Assembly: GCF_009931655.1 (NCBI RefSeq)
Contig: NZ_CP047984.1
Location: 2,368,501 to 2,432,500 of the forward strand
Source: Pontibacter russatus
Lineage (GTDB): Bacteria > Bacteroidota > Bacteroidia > Cytophagales > Hymenobacteraceae
Length of the DNA stretch: 64,000 nt
Direction of reading: 5' to 3'
A program made the translations under genes and the position numbers. The notes under the pieces are model-generated. The model was not told the DNA's origin and did not search any database. It worked only from the letters and a program-made list of their open reading frames with translations. Every line of letters begins with the position of its first letter. Within the stretch, counting starts at the first letter, position 1. This document shows positions 16,127 to 25,454 of this stretch, one piece after another.

Positions 16127-16156
16127 TTTAGGACAGGCCAATAAGCCTGTCCTAAA
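16127..16156 (+). terminator. Hairpin after the two-gene module
   Basis: A perfect 12-bp stem (TTTAGGACAGGC, loop CAATAA, complement) lies 107 bp past the stop. No long T-run follows, so termination strength is uncertain. Confidence 0.5.
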
Positions 16157-16249
16157 GTTGTGCCCCCCTATACACCCCACTAAAAGCACAGTAACAGTAT
16201 AGGAATCTCAGCAAATTTGTATATTTAGTTAAAAAGTATTTTACCGCCC

Positions 16250-16500
16250 ATGCCTACTATCAAAGACTATATAACTCTTGATCCAGAAGTACTATGTGGT
16301 CAACCCGTCTTCAAAGGCACACGTGTTACGCTCGATACACTTTTCATGCACCTGGAGAAGGTTTTTCCCTGAATGATTTTCTGGAGGATTTCCCGTCTGT
16401 GAGCAGAGAACAGGTAGGAGTTGTTCTCGGAATAGCAGAGAAAATAATGACCTCCAAGAATATTCAGGAGATATATGAAACTGCTGATTGTCGAGAAAAA
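16250..16500 (+). pseudogene. Broken DUF433 antitoxin with a stub of its partner
   Basis: An ATG at 16250 reads MPTIKDYITLDPEVLCGQPV and continues FKGTRVTLDTLFMHLEKVFP before a TGA at 16370-16372. This is the start of a DUF433 (VapB-like) antitoxin. In the neighbouring frame the text goes on as GFSLNDFLEDFPSVSREQ, the rest of the same domain. Restoring one G near 16361 joins them. At 16475 an ATG overlapping the antitoxin end begins MKLLIVE, which looks like the first codons of a DUF5615 (PIN-like) toxin, and the similarity then stops. The module is therefore decayed and probably inactive. Confidence 0.7.
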
Positions 16501-16526
16501 AGCATCGCTTCTGTTTTCCGCTTACG

Positions 16527-16841
16527 TTATATATCCACCCAGTCGGCTTCTGTTTTCGACTCGAGCAGGAAATCCAGGTACTCGTTCAGCGACAGCTCTG
16601 AGAATTCGTTGATGTCGAGGCAGTTTGTCAGCGGGTCGTACCAGGCCAGGAAATTAAAGTACCTTCCCTTCAGCCGTTGGCTGCCTGTCAGTTCCACCAG
16701 GGCGTTCGGTTTCCCCATCTCGGCCCAGGTGGCCTTGCCACGGCGTATCAGGCTGGCCATATCTGTCTCTAACTGTGCCCGCTGCCCCTCTGTCAGACGG
16801 TGGCGCTCGGCTAACATGCCGCTTGCTTCTATTCTGTCCAT
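16527..16841 (-). CDS. Hypothetical protein
   Basis: A 104-residue protein with an ATG start and GC typical of the core genome. It reads MDRIEASGMLAERHRLTEGQ and is helical and acidic, with a likely beta/aromatic centre (GRYFNFLAWYDPLTN) and an acidic C-terminal helix. No family is recognised. It converges on the broken antitoxin locus, whose toxin part appears to have been cut off where this gene ends. Probably a genuine small cytosolic protein. Confidence 0.6.
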   Translation of the reverse strand: MDRIEASGMLAERHRLTEGQRAQLETDMASLIRRGKATWAEMGKPNALVELTGSQRLKGRYFNFLAWYDPLTNCLDINEFSELSLNEYLDFLLESKTEADWVDI

Positions 16842-17036
16842 GCTTCCTTTCTTTAATACCCTGAATATATAGTATATAATCTGAATATATAGCTTATGTT
16901 ATTAAGTATTTTTGATGGGAGGCGGAAACGGAGAAACGAGCAGCAGAAAAGGCCCTCTATCCTGCGCAGGGCTTTCTTTTTGGAACCAATCAGCAGCGCA
17001 ACGGTATAAAGGAAGGCAAACCAAACCTGCACCACC

Positions 17037-17402
17037 ATGAAGGCTAACGTTCCATCTGATGAGTTTATAGGCTCTGCCGCTGCCGGCACGCACCACCACG
17101 CCAGCCTGCAGCAGTTCCTCGACGCGAAGGGAGTAGACACAACCCGCTATGAACCGGTCGGGGCGGGATTCAGCGGCGGCGGCGACGCGTTCTCAGGGTT
17201 TATAATCTGCAAGGACAATCAAAGGTCCACCGAGGAGAGAGACCACCTGATTAAGCTGTACTTCGAGGAGAAGATGGCCCAGGAGGAGTTCTTCTCCCTG
17301 TTCAAAAGATTTGAAGTAGTCGTTATATCAAAGCATGGCGTTTACGACATCGCAGAAACGAACGGAGAGTTGGTGATTGAGAAGGAGGAAGACGAAACGT
17401 AA
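17037..17402 (+). CDS. Hypothetical protein
   Basis: A 121-residue soluble protein from a clear ATG. The N-terminal part contains a His cluster (AAAGTHHHASLQ) and a Gly-rich loop (GAGFSGGGDAFSGFI). The C-terminal half is strongly acidic with a helix (DHLIKLYFEEKMAQEEFFSLF) and a strand-like VVVISKHGVYDI. No family is recognised. It stands alone, about 270 bp before an acyltransferase gene. Confidence 0.6.
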   Translation: MKANVPSDEFIGSAAAGTHHHASLQQFLDAKGVDTTRYEPVGAGFSGGGDAFSGFIICKDNQRSTEERDHLIKLYFEEKMAQEEFFSLFKRFEVVVISKHGVYDIAETNGELVIEKEEDET

Positions 17403-17668
17403 CGAATGCTGAGTCGGCTGCACGCCCGGAATTTATATATGCCGGGGCACCTCACCTCCGGGAGTGGTGGTATATGCACTAAAACTGCGGCAGTGCGTCA
17501 TTCCCAATCCATATAGTATAATTTAAGCTTCCTGGGCCGGAAGCATGAGTTATTATAATTATAGTTATTATCTTTAAACTTATACCACTTATATGCGTTA
17601 ATGCAGCCATATTAGCTGCGACACAGCAGTTGTCATCACCAGTGTTCTTCGTATAACCCTTTCCGGCC

Positions 17669-18781
17669 ATGCATTACATCAAGCAACTCGACAGCGTAAG
17701 GGCGATTGCTGTCATACTGGTGATTATCACGCACTGGGTTCCGGAAACCCATGCGCTCAATGTCTATACCGGCGTATTCAATGGAGTGGATATCTTCTTT
17801 GTGCTGAGTGGGTTCCTGATTACCAGAATACTGCTCGAAACAAGAATGGAGGCGGAGAAGCTCGGAACCCCAAAGATTACCCTGGTCAAAAATTTCTTCA
17901 CCAGGAGGTTCCTCAGAATATTCCCCATTTATTACCTGACGGTATTCCTGCTGTTTGTGGCCGGGCCCGCCACAGGAACGGACATCAGGGGCAACTTCCT
18001 GTATTTCCTGACCTACACCTCTAACTTCTACTTTTTCGACAGGCAGGAATGGGACGGCATGCTGTCTCACCTGTGGTCGCTGTCAGTCGAAGAGCAGTTT
18101 TACCTGATATGGCCCTGGTTTATGCTGTTCCTGCACAAGAGATCCCTGTTGCCGCTTATCCTACTGTCTGTGCTGACAGGAATAGCGGCGCAACTGTTGC
18201 TGATGGAGGTGAGTTTCGGGGACATTCTGACTTTCTCCTGTTTCGATGGGTTTGGCCTGGGGGCGCTGCTGGCCTGGGTGGTAGTCTTCAGGCCCGCTTC
18301 GCTTGGCAGGTTGTACCCGGCTGCGCTCTGCCTGGCTGTCATGAGTTGCCTGCTGCAGGTAATGAGGGTGGCAGGCTCCGGGGGCATCGTGCTGCTTCCT
18401 TCCAGAACCCTTACTGCCATTTTTACATTGTGGGTCATTATCGGTATCCTGCTCTATGGAGAAAAGAAATCCATCTTCTTCAACTCCATCCTGAGTAACC
18501 GCGCCCTGATATTCATTGGCAAGATAAGCTATGGCCTTTACCTGTATCACCTGATAATTCCTTACGTCACCTGGAGAGCATTTGACAGGATGAACTCGTA
18601 CCTGCCGTCCGCTATATACCGCTACAACGAGTATCTGGTACAGGTTGAGAATTTAGGCCTGCTGCTGCTCATTTCCTACATCTCCTGGGTGCTGATTGAA
18701 AAACCAATCCTGCGCCTGAAAAGGTACTTCGAATACCAGCAGACGCCTGCTGTCGCGCCGCCCAAAGCAGTTGCCAGTTGA
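17669..18781 (+). CDS. Acyltransferase 3 family (OafA/YrhL-like) membrane protein
   Basis: A 370-residue integral membrane acyltransferase expected to O-acylate a surface glycan such as lipopolysaccharide. The start MHYIKQLDSVRAIAVILVIITH carries the family Arg-Ala and catalytic-type His in the first helix. DIFFVLSGFLIT and an RR-FLRIFPIYYL motif follow, and about ten hydrophobic helices span the protein. The second diagnostic block LWSLSVEEQFYLIWPW is near residue 130. Length fits the family, with no extra SGNH domain. A neighbouring FkbM methyltransferase on the other strand also modifies glycans or lipids, so the two may serve the same surface polymer. Confidence 0.93.
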   Translation: MHYIKQLDSVRAIAVILVIITHWVPETHALNVYTGVFNGVDIFFVLSGFLITRILLETRMEAEKLGTPKITLVKNFFTRRFLRIFPIYYLTVFLLFVAGPATGTDIRGNFLYFLTYTSNFYFFDRQEWDGMLSHLWSLSVEEQFYLIWPWFMLFLHKRSLLPLILLSVLTGIAAQLLLMEVSFGDILTFSCFDGFGLGALLAWVVVFRPASLGRLYPAALCLAVMSCLLQVMRVAGSGGIVLLPSRTLTAIFTLWVIIGILLYGEKKSIFFNSILSNRALIFIGKISYGLYLYHLIIPYVTWRAFDRMNSYLPSAIYRYNEYLVQVENLGLLLLISYISWVLIEKPILRLKRYFEYQQTPAVAPPKAVAS

Positions 18782-18929
18782 AGCAGCCAGAAAAAGAGCT
18801 CTGCTGAAAAGAACACCTGCGGCAATGGCTATATCACGCCACCAGATGGGTGCTGTATATATAGCTGACACCAACCACAGGCAGGCCATCTTCTAAAGCG
18901 GATGCTCACCTATATAGGCAACACACCTC

Positions 18930-19646
18930 CTACTCCTTCACAAACATATAATTGCGGAGGCTTTCGGTTGGTTTCCGGTACGGGTGCTTGTCAAAATCCT
19001 GGCAGTCAATCTTTTTCCCGTTGCGGATGAAGAAGCCTTTGTAGCCCATGTCCGTCAGGAAAGAGAAAATCTCGCCTTTCCCGGCGTCCTCGTGGCTGCA
19101 CTCGAACAGCAGCGTGGGCATGTGCTTCTGCAGGGTTTTCCGCCCGCCTTTAAACACAGACATCTCGTGGCCTTCCACGTCGCACTTGATGAAAGCGAGC
19201 TTACCGGGCGCCTTGTCCCTGAAAAAAGTATCCAGGGTCGTTACCTGCACCTCCACTTTGTGCAAGCCGCTGTTTTCCGGAAGCTTTTCCCCTTTCTGCG
19301 CGATTCTGGCTCCGCCTGAGCCTACAAACTTTCTGAAGATATCGAACGTGCCTTCTTTGTCGGACAAGCCTTTGTTTCGGATGGTCACGTTATCGAGCTG
19401 AAACGACTCTTTGAGGTCCAGCAGGAAATCGCCCAGTTCAGGCTGCGGCTCAAAGGAGATGACGCGCCCGCCCGGACCTACTTTTTTCGACATCCAGTAG
19501 GTATAAATCCCCCTGTTCGCCCCAATGTCCAGCACCGTGGCCCCTGTCAGGTTCTGGTCCAGCAAAAACCTGACGGAGTCTTTCTCGGTTCTGCGGCGGT
19601 AACGCCAGAAACGGGAAACCATGTGTAGTCTGTCGATGATGTTCAT
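18930..19646 (-). CDS. FkbM family SAM-dependent methyltransferase
   Basis: About 239 residues from the ATG at 19646 (MNIIDRLHM); the frame extends to a TTG at 19673. The Rossmann-type motif I is VLDIGANRGIYTYWMSK, followed by VISFEPQPELGDFL (acidic residue binding SAM ribose) and the FkbM block LAFIKCDVEGHEMSVFKGG near 155. Members O-methylate sugars or polyketides; here, beside an acyltransferase, a surface carbohydrate target is likely. It is convergent with the acyltransferase. Soluble, intact and of normal length. Confidence 0.9.
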   Translation of the reverse strand: MNIIDRLHMVSRFWRYRRRTEKDSVRFLLDQNLTGATVLDIGANRGIYTYWMSKKVGPGGRVISFEPQPELGDFLLDLKESFQLDNVTIRNKGLSDKEGTFDIFRKFVGSGGARIAQKGEKLPENSGLHKVEVQVTTLDTFFRDKAPGKLAFIKCDVEGHEMSVFKGGRKTLQKHMPTLLFECSHEDAGKGEIFSFLTDMGYKGFFIRNGKKIDCQDFDKHPYRKPTESLRNYMFVKE

Positions 19647-19814
19647 AGGCAATGGTCTGAAATGATATAGCAAGACAGCAGCGATGCAAACCGACCAGAA
19701 GCCGGGGCCACATCCCTGTGTATCTTCCCAATATAGTAAAAAAATTTGCTATGGCAGCAGAAGCCCGGTGCCTGCCCTGTGGGTACAAGCCGCCCTTTGC
19801 AAGGTGCCTAAACT

Positions 19815-19842
19815 AAAAAAGCACCCTGCAGAGCAGGGTGCC
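19815..19842 (-). terminator. Rho-independent terminator downstream of the isomerase-like gene
   Basis: A perfect 9-bp stem (GCACCCTGC, loop AGA, complement) with six A on its left edge, i.e. a T-run when read on the minus strand. It lies about 190 bp past the minus-strand gene ending at 20030. The remainder of the 355-bp gap shows no gene. Confidence 0.75.
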
Positions 19843-20029
19843 TTTCCAAGCTATGAAAACAAACTTAATGCCGTAAAGTAACGGATTGGATTTGACAAAA
19901 CAAACTGCCTTAATATATAAAAAAAGGTATATAAACAAGAAAATGCCTGCCTTTGGCGTGTAAGCCCCTCGGGAGGCGAAAGAATTTTTTAATTAGCTGC
20001 TACATCCGCAAGCCATGTATAGCCTAGGC

Positions 20030-21154
20030 CTAGCGTAGCTCCTCCATCGTCACCACCGGGATGTCCTTGCCTGCTATCTGCTTTAGCTCCCGGAAACCGC
20101 CGTTGTTATACTGGTAGCCCATATCGGTGAGTTCCCACAGCATGGGGGCCAGGTTTAAAACAGTGGCCTTGTAGCCCTGCATAATAGCGCCCATATTGCC
20201 GGTGCCCTTCGACAAGGCGGCCTCGTTCTCTATCTCGAACGGCCCTGAGAAGCCCTGCTCCTGCAGCGTGTTCACAAACGCCCGCCAGTCCATGCTGTCG
20301 GAGCCGCCGAAGCCGGGCAGCATTGCCTCGTAATTATGGCGGTCCCACTCGTTTCTGGGGATGGGAACCCTCGCGCGCTTGGCCAGGTCAGCATCCACCT
20401 GCTGCATCGGGTACATGTTGCCCCAATGCACGTTGTTTCCGCGGCGCGTCGCTTTTACGTGGATGCGGTGCAGCCGGGCCATATCCGTATTCCGGATTAC
20501 CTCGCTTGGGTCCACGTGCTGCCACACATCATGGGAGGGGTCATATATCTCGCCGTGCGCTTTGCTCGGGATGAGCTCGTACATCAGTTTGCGGGCCGCC
20601 AGCACGCCTGTCAGGTTGTTGAAGGTGCTGGTGTAGCCAGCGGCGCGCCAGCCTTCCATCGGGCAGTTCTCGTACAGCACCGTCACGCCCAGGTCCTCGG
20701 CATATTGGATGATGGGCCTGAACACTTCGGCATATGCCTCCAGGTTTTTCTGGAAGCCGTTCTCTTCGTTGCCCAGTGCGTGGTTGTAGCCTACAAAAGT
20801 GCCGACTTTCACGTCGTTGGCGTCGCCGCCGAGCAGGTGCGCCATCCGGATGAGGCGGAGCAGGTGGTCCTGGTTTTTCACGCGCTGCGCCTCGTCCCCG
20901 CCAATCAGGTTGTCGAAGGCCCCCAGTGAGAGCTGCAGTCGGTTCTTGTTGAACTTGTCGAGCAGGGCTTTGGCGTCATCCGGCCGGAAGTGCTCGTAGT
21001 CCAGGTGCGTTGCCACAAAATCATTCCGGGTGCCGTCGCGCCGGAACACGCAGAGGTCGAGCCCCTGCACGCCTACTTCGTTGGCTTTCTCAATTACCTC
21101 ATCCAGACTCAGCCGGTCGAAGGCCGAGGTCATTATCCATATCTGGTTGTTCAT
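20030..21154 (-). CDS. Sugar phosphate isomerase/epimerase family (xylose isomerase-like TIM barrel)
   Basis: A 374-residue AP endonuclease 2/xylose isomerase-like TIM-barrel protein. Visible barrel strands and likely metal-site residues include VLYENCPMEGW (Glu near 165), GEIYDPSHDVWQ (Asp/His near 210), RLHRIHVKATRR (His) and PFEIENEAAL (Glu near 330), the usual four-ligand arrangement. Such enzymes epimerise or isomerise sugars or inositols in the cytosol. No signal peptide is seen, which argues against the secreted glycoside-processing subgroup. It stands alone with its own terminator. The exact sugar is unknown. Confidence 0.85.
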   Translation of the reverse strand: MNNQIWIMTSAFDRLSLDEVIEKANEVGVQGLDLCVFRRDGTRNDFVATHLDYEHFRPDDAKALLDKFNKNRLQLSLGAFDNLIGGDEAQRVKNQDHLLRLIRMAHLLGGDANDVKVGTFVGYNHALGNEENGFQKNLEAYAEVFRPIIQYAEDLGVTVLYENCPMEGWRAAGYTSTFNNLTGVLAARKLMYELIPSKAHGEIYDPSHDVWQHVDPSEVIRNTDMARLHRIHVKATRRGNNVHWGNMYPMQQVDADLAKRARVPIPRNEWDRHNYEAMLPGFGGSDSMDWRAFVNTLQEQGFSGPFEIENEAALSKGTGNMGAIMQGYKATVLNLAPMLWELTDMGYQYNNGGFRELKQIAGKDIPVVTMEELR

Positions 21155-21315
21155 GCGTTTGGGTTATTTATATATGCTGCTGCTGGCAGGTGCTTCTCTA
21201 TATATAAGCGTTGATGCCTGCTCAACCAAATTAGCGGATTCTTCCCCTTCCTCCAAATCATATAGGGTATGGGATAGGGGTTTATGCCAGTATCCCATGG
21301 GTTTCGCCTATCTGC

Positions 21316-21365
21316 CCAACCACCCCTACCCCTCCTTGTCCTTGTAGAGGGGCAGGGGCGGTTGG
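21316..21365. repeat. GC-rich imperfect palindrome (REP-like)
   Basis: 19-base arms (21316-21334 and 21347-21365) match at 17 positions around a 12-base spacer. It lies in the 460-bp gap between the isomerase-like gene and the TonB receptor end. Similar pyrimidine-rich palindromes are often dispersed between genes in this group (recollection). Nothing else is seen in the gap. Confidence 0.6.
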
Positions 21366-21615
21366 AATATACTTGCACAGCGAGTATGCGTATGCCCAAA
21401 ACCTAATTGATAATAGTACAATGTGGCAGGAGCCTACCAAAAAAGATGTATAGACCGTATAGAACTACACCGGCATGTCATTTCTAAAGGCTCCCGGAAC
21501 CAGAGCCAAAGGCTTTGTCTCCCTTCCATCAAAATTCTTTCAGGATGGCAGAAACGAAAAGCCGGGCCTTATTATAACTGCAGCAACAACTGACAATCAA
21601 CAACCAGCAATCAAC

Positions 21616-24033
21616 CTACAGCTTAAACTGCAGCGTGATGTAGTAGTTGCGGGCATCCGAGGGGATGATGCCGGGGCCGGGGTAGCCGGTGGCGCGGCGC
21701 GTGAAGTAGCGGTTGTCGGTGAGGTTGTTGATGCCGGTCTCCAGCGTGAAGCGCTTGTAGGTATAGCTGCCCGAGAGGTCCATCACCCAGTAAGTCGGTA
21801 TAACGCCCACTACGGCCGTTGGCTCCAGCAACGAGTTCGGGGCGTCGGAAAATTGCTCTGCGGTATAGGCATACTGGTAAGCCAGCTTAAAATTGTAGCG
21901 CTTAAACGAGAGCCCCACCTTGGCAATAACAGGCGGCGCCAGTTCCACTTCATTTCCATCTATATCCCTTAGCGGGCTGCTGTACCTGGTGTTCACCAGC
22001 GTCACGTTCGAGAAGGCCGAGAGGCTGGTTTGATGGTCTTTGCCATATATAAGTTTGAGAAAATCGGCCTCCACAAAAGTTTCCAGGCCTATGTTCCGCG
22101 AGTCTCCCACGTTGGTGCGGATGCGGTTGGTGGTACCCGCGATGTTCATGAAGTTAATACGGTTTTTGTAAGCGAGGTAAAACACGCTGGCATCGTAGTT
22201 CAGCACCCCGCTGATGTTGCCCCGGAAGCCCAGGTCGGTGCTGTAGCCGCGCTCGTCCTGCAGGTTCTGATCCACAAGCTGGTTGGGATTGATGACGCGC
22301 ATGTCGTTGAAGTTGATGGCGCGGTAGTTCTGCGAGAAGTTGGCATATACCTCCATCTCCTCGCTCGGCTTATAACTCAGCCCGAGCCCTAAGAGCAGCA
22401 CGTTGCGGGAGTTGCTGCGGTCTTCCGGCACCACCTCATCCCGGATAATGTTGCCCGCCTGGTCTGGCACCACATGGCGGTAGCTGCCGTCGGCGTTGGT
22501 GTTGATCCACTCGTAGCGCACGCCCGGCGTCAGGCTCAGTTTCGGGGTGATGTTGAAGATATTCTCGGCAAACAGGGCGATGTTGCGGCTCAGGTAGTCG
22601 TAGGCAGATGCGTTGGGCGCACCCGTCTCCGAGTAAAACCGGAAATCAGCGTCAGTGGCCGTGGATCCGTCGCCCTGCTGCTGATCGGTGAAGCCACGGT
22701 AGTAGCGGGCGCCCATCAACAGCGTGGAGAAGGAATTGCCCAGGTCGTAGCGGTGGAGCAGGCGCGTCTCGTTTCCGAAGTTCCTAAACTGGTCCTGCAG
22801 CAGCGTGCGCGGCTGCGTCATATCGTCCGGACGGCTGATTTTGCCCATATAGCCCAGGGCATCGCGCTGCGCCAGCAAGCCGAAGTTGCGCACGTTCAGC
22901 TTCGTGCGGTCGCTCAGGCGGTAGTCCAGCGTCAGGGCCAGCAGGTTCCAGTTCACTTTAAACCAGTTGCGGTCGCGGATAGACTGCCGGGCATCCTCCT
23001 CAAAAGCCGCATCCGCCAAGCCTCCCGGCTGCTGCGCCAGGTAATCCATATAGGTATAGTCGAAGCCAATCTCCAGTTTGTCGTGCGGCTTGTAATGCAC
23101 GGAGCCAAAAGCGGTATGGGCATCAAAGCCGGAGTTGTCGCGCCAGCCGTCGCCGCGCTTGTATTGGTAAAAGCCATAGTAATGAAACTTGCCTTTGGTG
23201 CCGCCCACGCTGTTGAAGGAGTTGAACAGGCCCCACGAACCGGCCGTTTGGCGGGTAGTCAGTTCAAAGGGCTTGTCTTCCGGCCCCTCTTTCATCACGA
23301 AGTTGATCATGCCGCCGAACTGGGTGCCGTACTGCAACGAGGCCGCACCGCGCACTACTTCTATCCTGTCCAGCGCCTCCGTGGGCGGGGTGTAGTAACT
23401 TTCCGGGTAACCCAGGGCGTCGGCGCTGATGTCGTAGCCGTTCTGGCGGGTGTTGAAGTTGGAGGTCCGGTTCGGGCTGAGGCCGCGGCCCCCAATGCCC
23501 AGTTGTAGCCCGGCACCATCGCTCTCCCATATATTGAGCCCAGCGACTTTGGCGAAGACCTGGCGGCTGTTGTTGGTGGCTTTGTTGGCCGTAATGTCGC
23601 TAATGACCACTACCTCACTTTTTTTGCCCTCATATATGGCTGTGCCCTCCACCGAGTTGAGGCGGGCGATGCCAAAGGTTTTCTCGCGCTCCGCATTCAC
23701 CTTCACTTCCTTCAGTTGCCCTTCCAGCGGATTCAGAGAGAAATCAAGGGAAACATTGCTGTTGCTAATGGTGACCTGCTGCGTGGCCGATCCCCAGCCC
23801 ACGCTGTAGGCGGTCAGGGTATATAGGCCGGGTACGAGATTGGTAATGCTATAATTTCCCCGGGCATCAGCCTTAAACAAAGCCCCCGTGTTGGTCAGCA
23901 GCACCTCGGCCTGCGGCACGGCTTGCTGTGTGGCGGTGCTGGTTACCTTACCGGTAATAGAGAATGTTTGCGCCCGCGCAGCCAGACAGCTGCAAAGCAC
24001 CAGAGCGATCGTTAGCGTTATGCGCATGTTCAT
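21616..24033 (-). CDS. TonB-dependent outer-membrane receptor (siderophore/iron-type)
   Basis: An 805-residue receptor that imports a bulky ligand across the outer membrane using TonB-ExbBD energy. A Sec signal peptide (about 1-21, ending ARAQ) is followed by a carboxypeptidase-like regulatory domain (about 24-105), then a plug (about 125-240, with GRGLSPNRTSNFN and IEVVRGAASLQYGTQFGGMI). A 22-strand-type barrel ends in aromatic ITLQFKL. It is the last gene of a four-gene operon with an HTTM protein, an imelysin and a DUF4856 lipoprotein; its ATG directly abuts the HTTM stop. The context points to iron or another metal, with FecA-like receptors as nearest relatives. The ligand is not determined. 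Confidence 0.92.
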   Translation of the reverse strand: MNMRITLTIALVLCSCLAARAQTFSITGKVTSTATQQAVPQAEVLLTNTGALFKADARGNYSITNLVPGLYTLTAYSVGWGSATQQVTISNSNVSLDFSLNPLEGQLKEVKVNAEREKTFGIARLNSVEGTAIYEGKKSEVVVISDITANKATNNSRQVFAKVAGLNIWESDGAGLQLGIGGRGLSPNRTSNFNTRQNGYDISADALGYPESYYTPPTEALDRIEVVRGAASLQYGTQFGGMINFVMKEGPEDKPFELTTRQTAGSWGLFNSFNSVGGTKGKFHYYGFYQYKRGDGWRDNSGFDAHTAFGSVHYKPHDKLEIGFDYTYMDYLAQQPGGLADAAFEEDARQSIRDRNWFKVNWNLLALTLDYRLSDRTKLNVRNFGLLAQRDALGYMGKISRPDDMTQPRTLLQDQFRNFGNETRLLHRYDLGNSFSTLLMGARYYRGFTDQQQGDGSTATDADFRFYSETGAPNASAYDYLSRNIALFAENIFNITPKLSLTPGVRYEWINTNADGSYRHVVPDQAGNIIRDEVVPEDRSNSRNVLLLGLGLSYKPSEEMEVYANFSQNYRAINFNDMRVINPNQLVDQNLQDERGYSTDLGFRGNISGVLNYDASVFYLAYKNRINFMNIAGTTNRIRTNVGDSRNIGLETFVEADFLKLIYGKDHQTSLSAFSNVTLVNTRYSSPLRDIDGNEVELAPPVIAKVGLSFKRYNFKLAYQYAYTAEQFSDAPNSLLEPTAVVGVIPTYWVMDLSGSYTYKRFTLETGINNLTDNRYFTRRATGYPGPGIIPSDARNYYITLQFKL

Positions 24034-25407
24034 TTATTTCTGCCCCACCGCCTCTTGCAGCGGAGCCACTTCATCAAAAGGTAAAATCCAGGGCTTCGGC
24101 AGAAAGCTCTCTTCTTGAGCCGCCAGGTTCACCGCCGGGTCGATGAAGAGGCGGCTGCCACGGCCGTTCAGGCTCACGTACACTTCGGCGCGCACCTGCG
24201 CACCGGGTACGCCACGGGCGGCAAAGTCCTGCTGCAGCATATGGGCGTACTGCAGGATCATATCCGGCTGGGTGGCCACCTGCTTCTCCTGGTTGATGGT
24301 CAGGTACTCGCGGTTGTTGATCTCTACTTCGTGGCCGGTGTGGGGATCGCGCACGTAGAAAAAAGCCGTGCCAGTCTTCTCCATCAGCATCACGCGCCAC
24401 GAAAAACGATAGCCCTGTTCGGTCCAGAAGAGTTTGCCGGGGTACAGCGCAAACCGCCAGGGCACCAGCACCTGCAACACAAAATACACCACCAGCAGGC
24501 TCAAGAGCAGTGGTTGGGCCGATACCTTGGCATAAGCAGGATAGATGCGTATTCGCACATTCACCAAACTCCGCAGCCCCTGCAGCACGCGGGTATGAAA
24601 TCCTTCAGAAAAGAAGATCAGCGTGCTCACGATCATGATATAGGGGAACATGCCAATCTGGAACAGCACTGCCGTGAGCACGTGGAACACCGCCACGGTG
24701 ACATAAGCCAGCAACCGGCTTCTGCGCCAACTCAGGAAAAACGGAATGGTGAGATCATAAAAAGCGCCGAACCAGCAGAACACAAAAGCCACCCACACTT
24801 CGTCGAGGAGCGGGCCGATGAGCGGGAGGTGGGTGTGTGCCGGCAGCCAGTAGCGCAGCGGCATGGCCTCCAGCAGCCAGTCAGGGTTTAGCTTGGCCAC
24901 CCCGGCGTAGAAGTACACCAGCCCCAGTTGCAGTTGGAAGATGAGCAACGCCCAGCGCGGCACGTGGCTCACCCATATATGCGGCCTGCGCAGCACGTCC
25001 AGCGAAAAATGCCGTTGCGCCGGCACCAGCACCAGCAGCAGCGCCACCACGCTCACAAAGTAGTAGTGGTTCAGGTAATTGGTTTTGTCGATGAGCTCGA
25101 CGTACGTAAAGCTGAGGAAGAACAGCCCCGCCGACACGCGGTAAAACAGCCCCAGCATGATGCCCAGCGCCGACAGCGCCATCCCTACAAACAGCGCGTA
25201 CATGCCCGCCTCGCCCAGCGGCTGCACCCACTCAAAGCCGTAGTACGGGAAGTACACTTTGGGCTGCACGTACAGCTCCGTCACCCAGCCTTTCGCCATA
25301 AAGCGCAGTACGCTCGCCAGCATCATCCCGCCAAAAATAACGCGGAACACGGCCAGCGGCGCGGCAGAAACAGGTGCGGTCAGATAGGACGTCAGCCTCT
25401 GGGGCAT
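24034..25407 (-). CDS. HTTM-domain (vitamin K-dependent gamma-carboxylase-like) membrane protein
   Basis: A 457-residue protein with about eight hydrophobic helices in the first ~330 residues and a soluble C-terminal region. Family signs include a TNYLNHYYF segment, QLQLGLVYFYAGVAKLNPDWL near 160-180 and AFYDLTIPFFLSWRR. HTTM proteins are related to gamma-glutamyl carboxylase, but the bacterial ones mostly have no proven reaction. It directly abuts the TonB receptor and follows the imelysin gene by 47 bp, so it works in the same envelope uptake system. It sits in the inner membrane; the role is inferred from context. Confidence 0.85.
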   Translation of the reverse strand: MPQRLTSYLTAPVSAAPLAVFRVIFGGMMLASVLRFMAKGWVTELYVQPKVYFPYYGFEWVQPLGEAGMYALFVGMALSALGIMLGLFYRVSAGLFFLSFTYVELIDKTNYLNHYYFVSVVALLLVLVPAQRHFSLDVLRRPHIWVSHVPRWALLIFQLQLGLVYFYAGVAKLNPDWLLEAMPLRYWLPAHTHLPLIGPLLDEVWVAFVFCWFGAFYDLTIPFFLSWRRSRLLAYVTVAVFHVLTAVLFQIGMFPYIMIVSTLIFFSEGFHTRVLQGLRSLVNVRIRIYPAYAKVSAQPLLLSLLVVYFVLQVLVPWRFALYPGKLFWTEQGYRFSWRVMLMEKTGTAFFYVRDPHTGHEVEINNREYLTINQEKQVATQPDMILQYAHMLQQDFAARGVPGAQVRAEVYVSLNGRGSRLFIDPAVNLAAQEESFLPKPWILPFDEVAPLQEAVGQK

Positions 25408-25454
25408 ATGCTATATATAAAGTGCTGTGCTTTGTCAGTTACAGGACTCACTCG

